DNA of 56,799 nucleotides from contig CAUJHG010000003.1 of assembly GCA_963204785.1 (NCBI GenBank), positions 1 to 56,799 of the forward strand, given 5' to 3'. The position numbers and the translations under genes are program-made. The notes beneath the pieces were generated by a model. That model searched no databases. It was given only the letters and a program-made list of their open reading frames with translations, and had not been told where the DNA came from. Numbering within the stretch: position 1 is the first letter of the stretch; each line of letters starts with the position of its first letter. Shown here in pieces: positions 35,601 to 44,602 of the stretch. This DNA is from Pseudomonadota bacterium. Its GTDB lineage: Bacteria; Pseudomonadota; Gammaproteobacteria; Burkholderiales; Burkholderiaceae_E.

Positions 35601-38600
35601 TTACAGCACGAAGTTGTCAACCGCGGTGAACATCGACACGTCGGTGACCCCGACCAGCTTGATCACCAGGTCTCCGGCACCGTAGCTGTCCGACTGATCG
35701 ACGTCGACGAACACGTAGGCGTCGGTGGCGGTCCTGCCCACGTACACGTCGTTACCGACCCCAGCGAAGGCGGCGCCCGCGAGACCGGACAGCGCCGCGA
35801 AGTCCGCCGCAGCCGCGTTGACGACGTTGACGCCCACGAAAGCATCCTCCGCCAGCGTGTTCGGGTCCACATCGATCAGCCCCAGGTCGATGACGTCGCC
35901 GCCCAAGCCGCCGATGAACCCGAAGATCTGGTCCATCGAGCTCGCCGTCGACTCGGCCGCTGCGGCGTAGATGAAGGTGTCGATGCCACCGCCACCACCC
36001 TGCGTCACCACGGTCTGGGCCGACGCCGTGAACGTGCCGCCATCACCCGCAAAGGTCACCGCGACGTCCTCGGCGTCGAGGACGTCAGCTCCGTTGCTGA
36101 AGGTGAAGCGGAGCAGCCCCGTCGAGGAGTCGTAGCTGGCACCGACCAGCTCACCATTCGTCCAGCCTGCGCCGGCGTTGATGCCGGCCAGATCCGCGTT
36201 CACCGCGGCGGCAAGCGCGCTACCGATCGCGTGACGTCCGGCGCCGTCGACGATCTCCGTGCCTTCGCTGATGGTCACCGAGTAGGCTGCACCATTGAAC
36301 TCCACGGAAACCGTGCCGCCACCAAGCGGATCGAGCAGGTTGAAGAGCTCGATCTCACGCACCTCGGCCGCGGTGCCGCCGTCGAGGATGTCGGCCCCCA
36401 GCCCGCCCCAGATCTCGTCATTCCCGCCACCACCGGTGATGGTGTCGGCAAAGTCCGAACCCCAGAGGAAGACGTCACGCGGGCCGGTGGTGCTGAGGTC
36501 GACGGCCTGCGTGACCAGCGTGGCGTCCAAGCCGATGGCGTTGACGTCGACCGCGATCGTCACCCCGGCGCTGCGCAGCTGGTTGGCCGCGGTGTCGAGC
36601 ACGACCGCGTTGCTTGCGCTGGCGATCGAGGCATCGGTCAGGATGATGTCCTGGAACAGCGCGATGCTCGCGATGTTGTCCAGGGCGCCCAGGATCACGT
36701 CGTCCGCGTCGCCGTCGAGCGGGTGCGGGTTCAAGGTGGTGTCGCGGCCGACGGCGAGCGTATCGGCATCACCGACAAGCATGAGACCGGCCGTGGTCAC
36801 CGCAGACGCATCGAGCACGTCGAAGTCGAAGCCGAACTCGTCGTTCAGGACCTCGAGGCTGATCGTCTTCGCCGGCGCGCCGGCGAACCCGACCGCATCG
36901 CTGCCGACCTTGATCGTGTCGCGGTCGTCGGTCAGGTTGTCGGTCAGAGTGAACCCGGAGGACACGAGAGCGGCGAGGTTCGCCATGTCGTAGACGTCAT
37001 CCGAGTCCGCATCGAGCAGCTCCTCGAAGCCGGTCAGGCGCATCGCCGGCAGATCGCCGATCTCGACGTCGATCACTCCCGAGGACCGGCCGAGCAGGAA
37101 GAGCTTGCTCGAGTCGGACTGGAAGGTCACGCTGTCCTCGGCGTCCTGCGAGGCCTCGAGCTTCAGGCTACCCGCGGCGATCCCGTTGTCACCCGTGTAC
37201 GAGGTGATCACGTGCTGCCCCGCCCCTGCGAGCGAGCCGCTGCTGCCGTCCTGGAAGTCGATCGTCGCCGTGATGAGACCCGTGTTCAGCGGGTCCCCGG
37301 CAACGAACTCCTTCACGTCGACCACCGCGGTGATGCTGGTCTCGAGCGCGAAGTAGGACACGTTGTTGCTGCCGCCGCGCAGGTTCAGCACGTCGTCGGT
37401 GTAGCGGTGATCCACCCCCGCCATGGTCACCAGGTCCTCGCTGCCGTCGTAGAACACCGACTCCGCGAAGTCGCTGCCTTCGATGCGAGTCCACGCCGCG
37501 TTGCCGAACGCCGGCACTGCCGGGTTCTTGTTGAGGTCGTAGTACTCGATGAAGTTCGGGATTCCGGCGATGGTGTTGCCCACCCCGTCACCGATGCGCA
37601 CGGTGCTCTCCAGGCGATCCAGCGCGAGGTTCTGACGGGTCTCGTCGAACTGGAAGTCGATCCGGACGTCCTGACCGAGCGAGGTGAAGTCGAGGATGCT
37701 CTCGGCCGTGGAAGCAACGATCTCCTCCACGCCCTTGAGTGCATCGACGCGGTCGCCTGCGTCGTCGTAGCTGCCGTCGAGGTCGCCATCGACCAGCACG
37801 TAGTTGGTCGCGGCGTTCACCGCCACCAGCGCCGCGACGCGGTCATTGGTGGTGCTGTAGTCGACGCGGTCCTTGCCCTGCCCGAGGTCGAACTTGAACT
37901 CCTCGAAGTTACGCGCCTCGGGGATGGCGCCCGGGTTGTTCGCACGCAGATCGGCGATCGACTGGCGGTCGAGCGCTGTCGCGGGCGTAAGACCCAGCTT
38001 GTCGAAGTTCAGGTAGGTGTCGATCGTCAGATCGGTCGAAGCGGCGTCTGCCCGGGCATTGCCGCCGAGGAAGGCGGCGTCGGCGACGATCAGGGTGTCG
38101 CCACCGGGGCCGGCAACGATGTTCTCGACCTCGTCGAGTCCGGCGATCGTCACCAGGCGCGCACCGCCGGAGCTCACCGTACCTGCTGCCTGGTCGATCA
38201 CCGCGCCGTTGACGTGCGTGGTGTCGAGCACGTCGTCCTCGCGGATGCCTTGCGCGGTGTTCTGCTGCAGGCCGATGCGCTCGACGCTGACCAGAGTGTC
38301 GGTCGCGACGGTGAGGCCGACACGACCGCCGGTCATGATCACCTGATCGGTGTTGGCGCTCGACTCGACCACGATCTTCACCGTCGGCTCCACGTCGGGG
38401 TCGCCGAAGTTGTTGTGGTACTGGATCTCGTCCTGGATCTGAGCGCCGCCCGAGTCAAGACTGTCTCCGCCCTCGAAGCGGTTGTCCTTCGCCGCCTCGG
38501 TCTCGTCGATCAGCAGGACGTCACGTCCAAGACCACCGATCACGGTCTCGACACCGTCGACCCGGATGATGTCCGTGTAGTTGACTCCAGCCGTCTTGTC

Positions 38601-41600
38601 GATATCCGCCTGGACGAGGCCGCCATTACCGTCGTTCGTCAGGTTGAACCGGATGCCGTCGGTGTCGTTGGACAGCCCGGTGAGGATCAGGGTGTCCATA
38701 CCCTGTCCGTCACCCGCCACTGCGTGGCCGACACCGGAGACCGTGCGGATGTTCTCGAAGTTCGTGAACGTCGTCGTGGCATCCACGACGCCGTCCCCGT
38801 TGACGTCGACCGTGACGACACCCGCACCGCCATGGGTGAGCAGCACGCGACCGGTGCCCGACTCGATCTCGTAATCGTTCAGGTTGATCGTGAAGCGCGT
38901 CTGGCCCGGAGCGAAGTCCGCCTGATGGAAGATCAGGGTGTCCTGGAAGTAGGGAACGAAGTTCGCGCCGTCGATCTCCTGGTACCCGGTCTCGGTCTGA
39001 GAGATCAGGTAGATGTCGAGGACATCCGCGTCCTTCACGCGCTCGCCGGCCTCGTAGGCGTTCAGCACCTCGACCCGGTACTTGGCCTGCCCGGCGACAC
39101 GCACCGCGTAGAGATCCTTGCCGCCGTCGACCACGTCGTTGCCCAGCGAGCCGCGGACGCGGTCGTCACCGGTGCCGCCGTAGATGGCGTCGTTGCCCTG
39201 ACCGCCGATCAGGTAGTCGTCGCCGTGGACGCTGAAGTTGCCGTTCCGCGCCGGACCGTTGTCGGAATTGATCCAGAGGGTCGTGGCCTGGTTGCGAACG
39301 ACCTCGATCCCAGTGGCGTGCGCCATGAGATCGTCACCGCGGCCGTTGATCACGACCGACTCGTGCCCGTAGATGGTCTCGCCGCTGTCGAGCGCGGTCT
39401 GCAGCGTGGAGCGGTTGACGAACTCCTCGCCGATGAACAGCACGTTCTCGCTGTTCAGCGCAGCCTCGCTGCCGTCGTAGCGCGTGCTGCGCTCGAGCTG
39501 ACCACCCAGGCTCGACGCGATGTAGTCGAGCAGGTGCAGCTCGTGCTGCGAGATGTTGGTCACCTGCGAGGACGGACGCTCGCCGCCGGAGAGGTTCGTC
39601 AGCGTCACGACCGGCTGGAACATGAACACGGTCTCTTCGCCGTTGTAGGCGCGCTGTCCGATGATCAGCCCCGTGCCGTCGGCCATGGCGTTGATCGCGC
39701 CGGCCGCGGTGTTCTCGTCCATGAACGAGTTGATGAAACCGGCCATCCGGGCGAGGAAGTTCGCCTGGACCGCGGCTTGGCTCGCGAATCGACCGTCTTC
39801 GTTGGTCAGCAGGTTGCCGTCGATCGAGACGCCCACCTGGAGCTCGTAGACCACGCCGTTGACTTCGATCTTGACCTTGTCCTCCGTGGTCAGGTTCTGG
39901 AAGTCGATCCGGTAGGTTTGATCTTCAGCAAGGCGCGTGCCATCGGCCGAGAAGCCGACTACGAGGTCCTGAGCGTAGCTGTCGCGGCCAAGGGAGACGG
40001 TGGAACCGGTGATGCCGTTGTCGTCGACGCCCTCGTTGTCGGAGCGGTCCTCGTAGGCCTTGTAGATGATGCGGTCACGCGTCTCGCTGCCTTGCGGCGC
40101 GCCCACGGTCTGCGACCACTGGTCGATGCCGTCCGAGGGCAGGCCACCGCCCGTCAGCAACCAACCGCTGGCAGGGATCTTCTCGAACGCGCGTCCGCTC
40201 GGGTCGGTCAGCACGATCTGGTTGGGAGACGCCTGCGCGACGTCCACACCCTCGAGACCGGAGATGTCGCCGAGGGCCTCCTCGAGGTTGGCCTTCCACT
40301 CGGCCACCGTGGCGGCGGCAAGCCCGCTGACCTCGTAGGTGGCGCCACCGAGGACGAAGCGAACGCCGTCGACGTAGGGCGCCAGAACGTCCGGCAGGCC
40401 GAGAGTGAAGGTCGAATCGAAGAGCTCCTGCGAGCCGCCGATGTCGAAGTCGCGCGAGTACAGCCCGTTGCCCGACGCATCGCGATCCCAGAGGTTGTCG
40501 CCGTCGGCATCGGTCTGGCGGTGGATCACGTCGACGCCGTCGCCGCCGTCGTCCTCGCCGTACCAGCGGTAGTCATTGTCATAGTACGCGTACCAGCCCT
40601 CGCCCTCCACCAGGCTGAAGTAGAAGTCGTCGCTGCCGTTGCCACCGGAGAGCGAGTCGTTGCCTTCGCGACCCTCGATGGTGTCGTTGCCGCTGCTGGC
40701 GTACAGGATGTTGTCGCCGCCCGCGCGCCCGGAACCGTTCTCGCTCAAGTAGCCGGACGAGCCGCGCAGGTCCAGGTCACCGTGGTAGGCCTTGAAGTTC
40801 TGCTGGTTGGCGAAGTCGAGCTCGGGGTTGTTCGTTCCCGCGGCGCGGTAGTCGATCTGCCCCAGACCCGTTGCGATGACGTTGTCGATGTCCGTGACTT
40901 CGGTGCGGACCACACCGTCCTTGTAGTTGGACTGGTCGGCAGTCCACCAGCCGTCCGGGGCAAGGGCATCGGCGCCGCCGTAACCCTTGTAGTCCATTGC
41001 GAAGTCGTTCTCGTTGTCCCGGTCGGTCGGCTGGCGGCCGTTGCCCAGGTCGAAGCGCAGCACGCCGTCGGTGGTGAGGTCGTCCGCGGTCTGCGTGCCC
41101 AGCGCGTACTTGGTCAGCCACAGGGTGTCGCTGTAGGCGCTCTCGGGGTCGCCGTCACCGATCCAGTCGTAGTAGCCGCCCCCCTGCATCGAGTCGTTCG
41201 AGATCCAGCCCCAGTACGGCACATCTCCGCCGGTGTCGCCGCCATCGTAGATGCCGCCATCGGCTTCCCACATCAGGTGGTCGTCGCCGTCGCCGCCGCG
41301 CAGCTCGTCACGACCGTCATTGACGATGGCGAGCAGGTTCGGGTTGGTGCGGCCGCCAAGCACCGTCTCGAGCAGGAACTGCATGTTCCCGCCCATCAGG
41401 ATGTCGTCGCCCTCTTCGCCGTAGATCAGGTCGTTGTCGTAGCCGCCGATGAGGATGTTGTCCTCGTAGGAGCCATAGATGCGCAGCTGGCCGGAGGAGC
41501 CCAGGCCGTAGTTGGCAACGCCGTCGCCGTCACGGGTGTCGTAGCGGCGCCCGCCGAGCTCGACGTCGAAGTCGTCGAGGAAACCGTAGAGGTTACCCGA

Positions 41601-43010
41601 GGCGTCGACGTTCTCGATGTCGACCAGACGCGCGACGTGGCTCTGCCCGTCGTTGAGCCAGATACCACCCATGGTGGTGTCGTTGTCGTACCAGCCGCCG
41701 CCAAGGTCGACGACCGCGTACTCCTCGTCGTCCGTGACCTCGACCAGCACCCAGTCGTTGTCCTGCGAAGACTGGCCAGCGCCAGCGGAGAGGTCGTCGG
41801 AGGTGGTGCCGCCGTCGTAGACGCTGACCGCGTTGACGTCGTCGACCGTGGAGAATTCGCCGAAGAAGAAGTCGGCGTTGCGGCCACCGCGAAGGATGTC
41901 GCCCAGCCAGAAGTTCAGCTCGCCCTCGCTGAAGTAGCTGAGGAGCATGTTGGCGAGCTCGCCCAGAGCGGGATCGCCGAGGATGGAACTGGCGATGATG
42001 CGGTTCTGAGCCGAGACGTTGCCGCCGACCAGGAAGTCGTTACCGATGCCGCCGTGGATCAGGTCGTAGCCCAGGCCGCCCAGCACGATGTTGCCGTTGG
42101 TGCTGACGCCGTCACCGCCGTAGCCGGTGCCGCTGTAGGTCAGGTTGCCCAGGAAGTTGTTGGTCGCGTCGAACTCGTTGAGCGGGTTGCGCGAGTAGGC
42201 GTCGAAGACCTCGAAGTTCTTGAAGGTCGCAACCTTGGCGCCCGAGACGTTGTTCTCGACGCCGTTGTTGGTGATCCTGCCGTCGCCGTTGAGGTCGATA
42301 GCCTTGACCTGGTTGGCCGAGTTGGTGACGTCGATGCGGATGTCGGCGTCGCCGGTCAGACGCAGCACCGAGGTGCCGTCGCCGCCGTCGACCTGGACGT
42401 TGTTGCCCTTGAGCTGGGTCTGGCCGTCATTGGTATCCAGCGCGACGGTGGTGACGTTGCCGTCCTGGACGCCGACGATGAAGCTCTCCTTCGGCACGGC
42501 ACTGAAGGCGATCTGGTGACCGGAGTAGTCGTAGGCCTTGCGCCCCTCGCCGATGCCGTACTTGACGTAGTGGGCCATCGCGCCGTTGGCGACGCTGCCG
42601 CCGAAGTCGTCGATGTTGGCGTCGATGTAGTCCTGCAGCGCCGGGCCGACGTCAGCGATGTAGCGCTGGTAGTCGAAACCGTTCAGGGCCAGGGCCGCGT
42701 TGGGCGAACGGCCTTCGTTCACACCCTTGAGCGCGTAGTGCGCCAGCGGGCCCGCACCGCCGGAGAGTCCGGCGTCAACGAGGTCGTTGTACTGGCCGCG
42801 ATAGTAGGCAGCGTCGAACCAGGCGTTGGGCGCATAGCCCAGCGCAGCCCCGACCTCGACGTAGTGCTGGAGGAGATCTCCCTCGAAGCCCGCCACTGCC
42901 GCCCCGTACTGGGACGCGTAGTAGCTGGCGTCGAAGCCCTGAAACCTGCCGCCGCTCTGCTCAGCGGCGAGATCCAGCAGGTACTTAACCTCGTTGTATG
43001 ACAGCGCCAT
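35601..43010 (-). CDS. Giant RTX / S-layer-like secreted protein
   Basis: Product of 2469 residues, strongly acidic, with no cysteine found on reading it through. Residues about 24-158 hold three copies of a 45-residue motif (FDAxYYxxQY...HYxxxGxxEGRxPN). RTX-type GGxGxDxxx blocks occur near 308-327, 520-540, 772-793, 1265-1297 and 2190-2210. Other acidic loops (DLNGDGRITNNG, DVNGDGVVDAT) are calcium-site-like. The C-terminal 140 residues (VIDLGLIDVDPNT, then a final hydrophobic VSMFTAVDNFVL) resemble type I secretion signals. No Sec signal. The exporter genes lie directly downstream. AGAGGA is 6 bases before the ATG at 43010. A surface layer or giant adhesin is the likely role; a catalytic domain is not seen. 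Confidence 0.88.
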   Translation of the reverse strand: MALSYNEVKYLLDLAAEQSGGRFQGFDASYYASQYGAAVAGFEGDLLQHYVEVGAALGYAPNAWFDAAYYRGQYNDLVDAGLSGGAGPLAHYALKGVNEGRSPNAALALNGFDYQRYIADVGPALQDYIDANIDDFGGSVANGAMAHYVKYGIGEGRKAYDYSGHQIAFSAVPKESFIVGVQDGNVTTVALDTNDGQTQLKGNNVQVDGGDGTSVLRLTGDADIRIDVTNSANQVKAIDLNGDGRITNNGVENNVSGAKVATFKNFEVFDAYSRNPLNEFDATNNFLGNLTYSGTGYGGDGVSTNGNIVLGGLGYDLIHGGIGNDFLVGGNVSAQNRIIASSILGDPALGELANMLLSYFSEGELNFWLGDILRGGRNADFFFGEFSTVDDVNAVSVYDGGTTSDDLSAGAGQSSQDNDWVLVEVTDDEEYAVVDLGGGWYDNDTTMGGIWLNDGQSHVARLVDIENVDASGNLYGFLDDFDVELGGRRYDTRDGDGVANYGLGSSGQLRIYGSYEDNILIGGYDNDLIYGEEGDDILMGGNMQFLLETVLGGRTNPNLLAIVNDGRDELRGGDGDDHLMWEADGGIYDGGDTGGDVPYWGWISNDSMQGGGYYDWIGDGDPESAYSDTLWLTKYALGTQTADDLTTDGVLRFDLGNGRQPTDRDNENDFAMDYKGYGGADALAPDGWWTADQSNYKDGVVRTEVTDIDNVIATGLGQIDYRAAGTNNPELDFANQQNFKAYHGDLDLRGSSGYLSENGSGRAGGDNILYASSGNDTIEGREGNDSLSGGNGSDDFYFSLVEGEGWYAYYDNDYRWYGEDDGGDGVDVIHRQTDADGDNLWDRDASGNGLYSRDFDIGGSQELFDSTFTLGLPDVLAPYVDGVRFVLGGATYEVSGLAAATVAEWKANLEEALGDISGLEGVDVAQASPNQIVLTDPSGRAFEKIPASGWLLTGGGLPSDGIDQWSQTVGAPQGSETRDRIIYKAYEDRSDNEGVDDNGITGSTVSLGRDSYAQDLVVGFSADGTRLAEDQTYRIDFQNLTTEDKVKIEVNGVVYELQVGVSIDGNLLTNEDGRFASQAAVQANFLARMAGFINSFMDENTAAGAINAMADGTGLIIGQRAYNGEETVFMFQPVVTLTNLSGGERPSSQVTNISQHELHLLDYIASSLGGQLERSTRYDGSEAALNSENVLFIGEEFVNRSTLQTALDSGETIYGHESVVINGRGDDLMAHATGIEVVRNQATTLWINSDNGPARNGNFSVHGDDYLIGGQGNDAIYGGTGDDRVRGSLGNDVVDGGKDLYAVRVAGQAKYRVEVLNAYEAGERVKDADVLDIYLISQTETGYQEIDGANFVPYFQDTLIFHQADFAPGQTRFTINLNDYEIESGTGRVLLTHGGAGVVTVDVNGDGVVDATTTFTNFENIRTVSGVGHAVAGDGQGMDTLILTGLSNDTDGIRFNLTNDGNGGLVQADIDKTAGVNYTDIIRVDGVETVIGGLGRDVLLIDETEAAKDNRFEGGDSLDSGGAQIQDEIQYHNNFGDPDVEPTVKIVVESSANTDQVIMTGGRVGLTVATDTLVSVERIGLQQNTAQGIREDDVLDTTHVNGAVIDQAAGTVSSGGARLVTIAGLDEVENIVAGPGGDTLIVADAAFLGGNARADAASTDLTIDTYLNFDKLGLTPATALDRQSIADLRANNPGAIPEARNFEEFKFDLGQGKDRVDYSTTNDRVAALVAVNAATNYVLVDGDLDGSYDDAGDRVDALKGVEEIVASTAESILDFTSLGQDVRIDFQFDETRQNLALDRLESTVRIGDGVGNTIAGIPNFIEYYDLNKNPAVPAFGNAAWTRIEGSDFAESVFYDGSEDLVTMAGVDHRYTDDVLNLRGGSNNVSYFALETSITAVVDVKEFVAGDPLNTGLITATIDFQDGSSGSLAGAGQHVITSYTGDNGIAAGSLKLEASQDAEDSVTFQSDSSKLFLLGRSSGVIDVEIGDLPAMRLTGFEELLDADSDDVYDMANLAALVSSGFTLTDNLTDDRDTIKVGSDAVGFAGAPAKTISLEVLNDEFGFDFDVLDASAVTTAGLMLVGDADTLAVGRDTTLNPHPLDGDADDVILGALDNIASIALFQDIILTDASIASASNAVVLDTAANQLRSAGVTIAVDVNAIGLDATLVTQAVDLSTTGPRDVFLWGSDFADTITGGGGNDEIWGGLGADILDGGTAAEVREIELFNLLDPLGGGTVSVEFNGAAYSVTISEGTEIVDGAGRHAIGSALAAAVNADLAGINAGAGWTNGELVGASYDSSTGLLRFTFSNGADVLDAEDVAVTFAGDGGTFTASAQTVVTQGGGGGIDTFIYAAAAESTASSMDQIFGFIGGLGGDVIDLGLIDVDPNTLAEDAFVGVNVVNAAAADFAALSGLAGAAFAGVGNDVYVGRTATDAYVFVDVDQSDSYGAGDLVIKLVGVTDVSMFTAVDNFVL

Positions 43011-43287
43011 GTGGTTCCTCTTTGAGTGACTAACCAGTTTGCAAGCTGGACCTTGCGGGCTCTCCGGCGACCCTCGCCCCCGTTGCCCTGCGCCCTGCGG
43101 TGCCTGACGGATCACCAGCAATGCGCATTTCTGCCTTTTTGCAGCCGTGAATGTACGCGAATCGCCATGTCGATGGCAGGCGCATAGGGTGTAGCCGCGT
43201 TCCGCCTGATGCGCTCGAAGCTGGAACCGGGCAGGGCGCCACGCTTGCCAGGCATATTATTTCCTTATGAATCAATGCGTTATGTGT

Positions 43288-43297
43288 TCACATGTGA
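43288..43297. promoter_or_regulatory. Palindrome TCACATGTGA upstream of the RTX gene
   Basis: A perfect 10-bp palindrome in the AT-rich control segment. It is a possible operator, but not a CRP site, because the half-site spacing is wrong. Confidence 0.35.
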
Positions 43298-43315
43298 GTT
43301 AAATCGAAAGTATTA

Positions 43316-43327
43316 GTTCGCGCGAAC
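43316..43327. promoter_or_regulatory. Palindrome GTTCGCGCGAAC upstream of the RTX gene
   Basis: A perfect 12-bp palindrome at the edge of the AT-rich segment, a possible regulator-binding site. The cognate protein is unknown. Confidence 0.35.
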
Positions 43328-43431
43328 CGATGAACGGTCGCCGGGGAGACGTTCCCGAGCGGACCGCGACGGCGGATTGTGTATCGCACGCGCAACGAAC
43401 ACAGCCGGGCAAGCAACACGAGGTGCCTGCG

Positions 43432-44514
43432 TCAGCGCGCCACGTAGCGACCCCGGAAGGCCAGGAAGGGCCGTTCGATCAGCCGGTAGGTGGGCCAGGC
43501 CGCCAGCACGCTGACCGGGAGGGCGACCAGCACCGCCTGGAGAAGGGCCGCGCGCACCGGGTTGGCGGAAAGGGGAAGCACCCCGCCGGCCAGGCGGTCG
43601 ATCACCGCGAGCGCCAGGTTGTGCATCACGTAGATCGAGAAGCTCATCGCCCCCAGCGCAGCCAGCCCCCGCTCGACGGGCGCGGGCAGCCCCCTGCGGC
43701 AGCCCAGCCACGCAAGCATCAGCCATGCCCAGACCAGCGCCTCCAGCAGGGGCCAGGCGATCCACCACGCGGCATCCAGGCGCACATGCCCGCCCTGCCG
43801 GTTGAACCAGTGCACCACCGCGAGCACTGCCGCACCGGCGGCCAGCAGGTGCAGCGGGCTGCCCAGCCGGCGCCGCGCTCCATCGAGCCAGAGCCGGGCC
43901 GCAAGCATCCCGATCAGGAACTGGTCCAGCCGGCCGAAGATCGACTCGTAGGCAACGAAGCGCACGCTGCCGTAGACGAGGAAGATCATCGCCCGGATGA
44001 GCATCAGCAGCAGCAGCAGCCCCAGCAGGTAGCGCGGCCCCTGGCGCTCGGAGAAGAGCTTCAGGAAGGGGAAGATCAGGTAGAACTGGAACTCCACCCA
44101 GATCGTCCAGAGCTGGACGAAATGGGTGGACTCGCCCACGGTGCTGGCGCGAAAGGGCAGCGCCCACTCCAGGAAGGTGGCCAGTCCGTAGTTCCGGTGC
44201 TCGTTGTAGGTCGAGATCGTCAGCGTCAGGAAGACGCCGAACAGGAACAGCGGGTAGATGCGCACGATGCGGTTGCGCAGAAAGCCCCAGTAATCGATCC
44301 GGGCCCCGTCGGCGATCACGGTGAAGATGAAGCCGCTGATCACCATGAACAGGCCGATGCCGGTGTGACCTTCGTCGATCAGCGACAGCAGCGGGTTGTC
44401 CGGCCGCAGATTGCCGACATGGCGATGGAAGGCGTGGAAGCAGACCACGAGCGAAGCGGCCAGCAGACGCAGGTGGTCCAGCCGCTCCAGGTACGGGGTC
44501 TGCTCGGTGCGCAT
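43432..44514 (-). CDS. Acyltransferase family 3 (OafA/YrhL-like) membrane protein
   Basis: Product of 360 residues with about ten membrane segments. It starts with the family hallmark RLDHLRLLAASLVVCFHAF, including the conserved His, and has the typical FMVISGFIFT segment, RIVRIYPL with conserved arginines, and a C-terminal SFSIYVMHN region. Such proteins O-acetylate or O-acylate cell-surface glycans. The ATG at 44514 puts the hallmark at the N-terminus; the frame runs 41 codons further but overlaps the divergent GT2 gene. Likely a modifier of the polysaccharide made by the neighbouring genes. Confidence 0.9.
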   Translation of the reverse strand: MRTEQTPYLERLDHLRLLAASLVVCFHAFHRHVGNLRPDNPLLSLIDEGHTGIGLFMVISGFIFTVIADGARIDYWGFLRNRIVRIYPLFLFGVFLTLTISTYNEHRNYGLATFLEWALPFRASTVGESTHFVQLWTIWVEFQFYLIFPFLKLFSERQGPRYLLGLLLLLMLIRAMIFLVYGSVRFVAYESIFGRLDQFLIGMLAARLWLDGARRRLGSPLHLLAAGAAVLAVVHWFNRQGGHVRLDAAWWIAWPLLEALVWAWLMLAWLGCRRGLPAPVERGLAALGAMSFSIYVMHNLALAVIDRLAGGVLPLSANPVRAALLQAVLVALPVSVLAAWPTYRLIERPFLAFRGRYVAR

Positions 44515-44570
44515 GAGGGGCACGAGCCTATCACGCGCATGCCCGCCAGCCTGCGCTGCGGACACCCCGG

Positions 44571-44576
44571 TAGAAT
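44571..44576 (+). promoter_or_regulatory. Possible -10 box of the GT2 gene
   Basis: TAGAAT lies 32 bases before the ATG at 44603. No clear -35 is seen. Confidence 0.3.
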
Positions 44577-44602
44577 CCGGGCCGCACCAGACCCCCAGGA
44601 AG

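Larger units (their letters stand above)
43011..43431. promoter_or_regulatory. 420-base leader/control region of the RTX gene
   Basis: No convincing gene lies here. The RTX-proximal part (43011-43250) would be a long 5' leader. The segment 43253-43320 is markedly AT-rich for this genome and contains TAATAT and TTGATT elements on the minus strand, but no well-spaced -35/-10 pair. Two perfect palindromes flank it: TCACATGTGA (43288-43297) and GTTCGCGCGAAC (43316-43327). The remainder up to the acyltransferase stop shows no intrinsic terminator. Confidence 0.5.

Noticed and set aside
35223..43001. A 2592-codon open frame on the plus strand, antisense to the RTX gene
   Set aside because: It mirrors the RTX gene codon for codon. 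It arises because GC-rich codon bias removes antisense stops, its product has no domain sense, and the RTX strand has a ribosome site, repeats and a terminator.
43030..43275. An 81-codon minus-strand ORF in the RTX leader
   Set aside because: No ribosome site; it overlaps the AT-rich control block and the RTX ribosome-binding region, and its composition is unlike neighbouring genes.
43281..43300. CRP binding site upstream of the RTX gene
   Set aside because: TGTGA and TCACA half-sites are not in the required order and six-base spacing.
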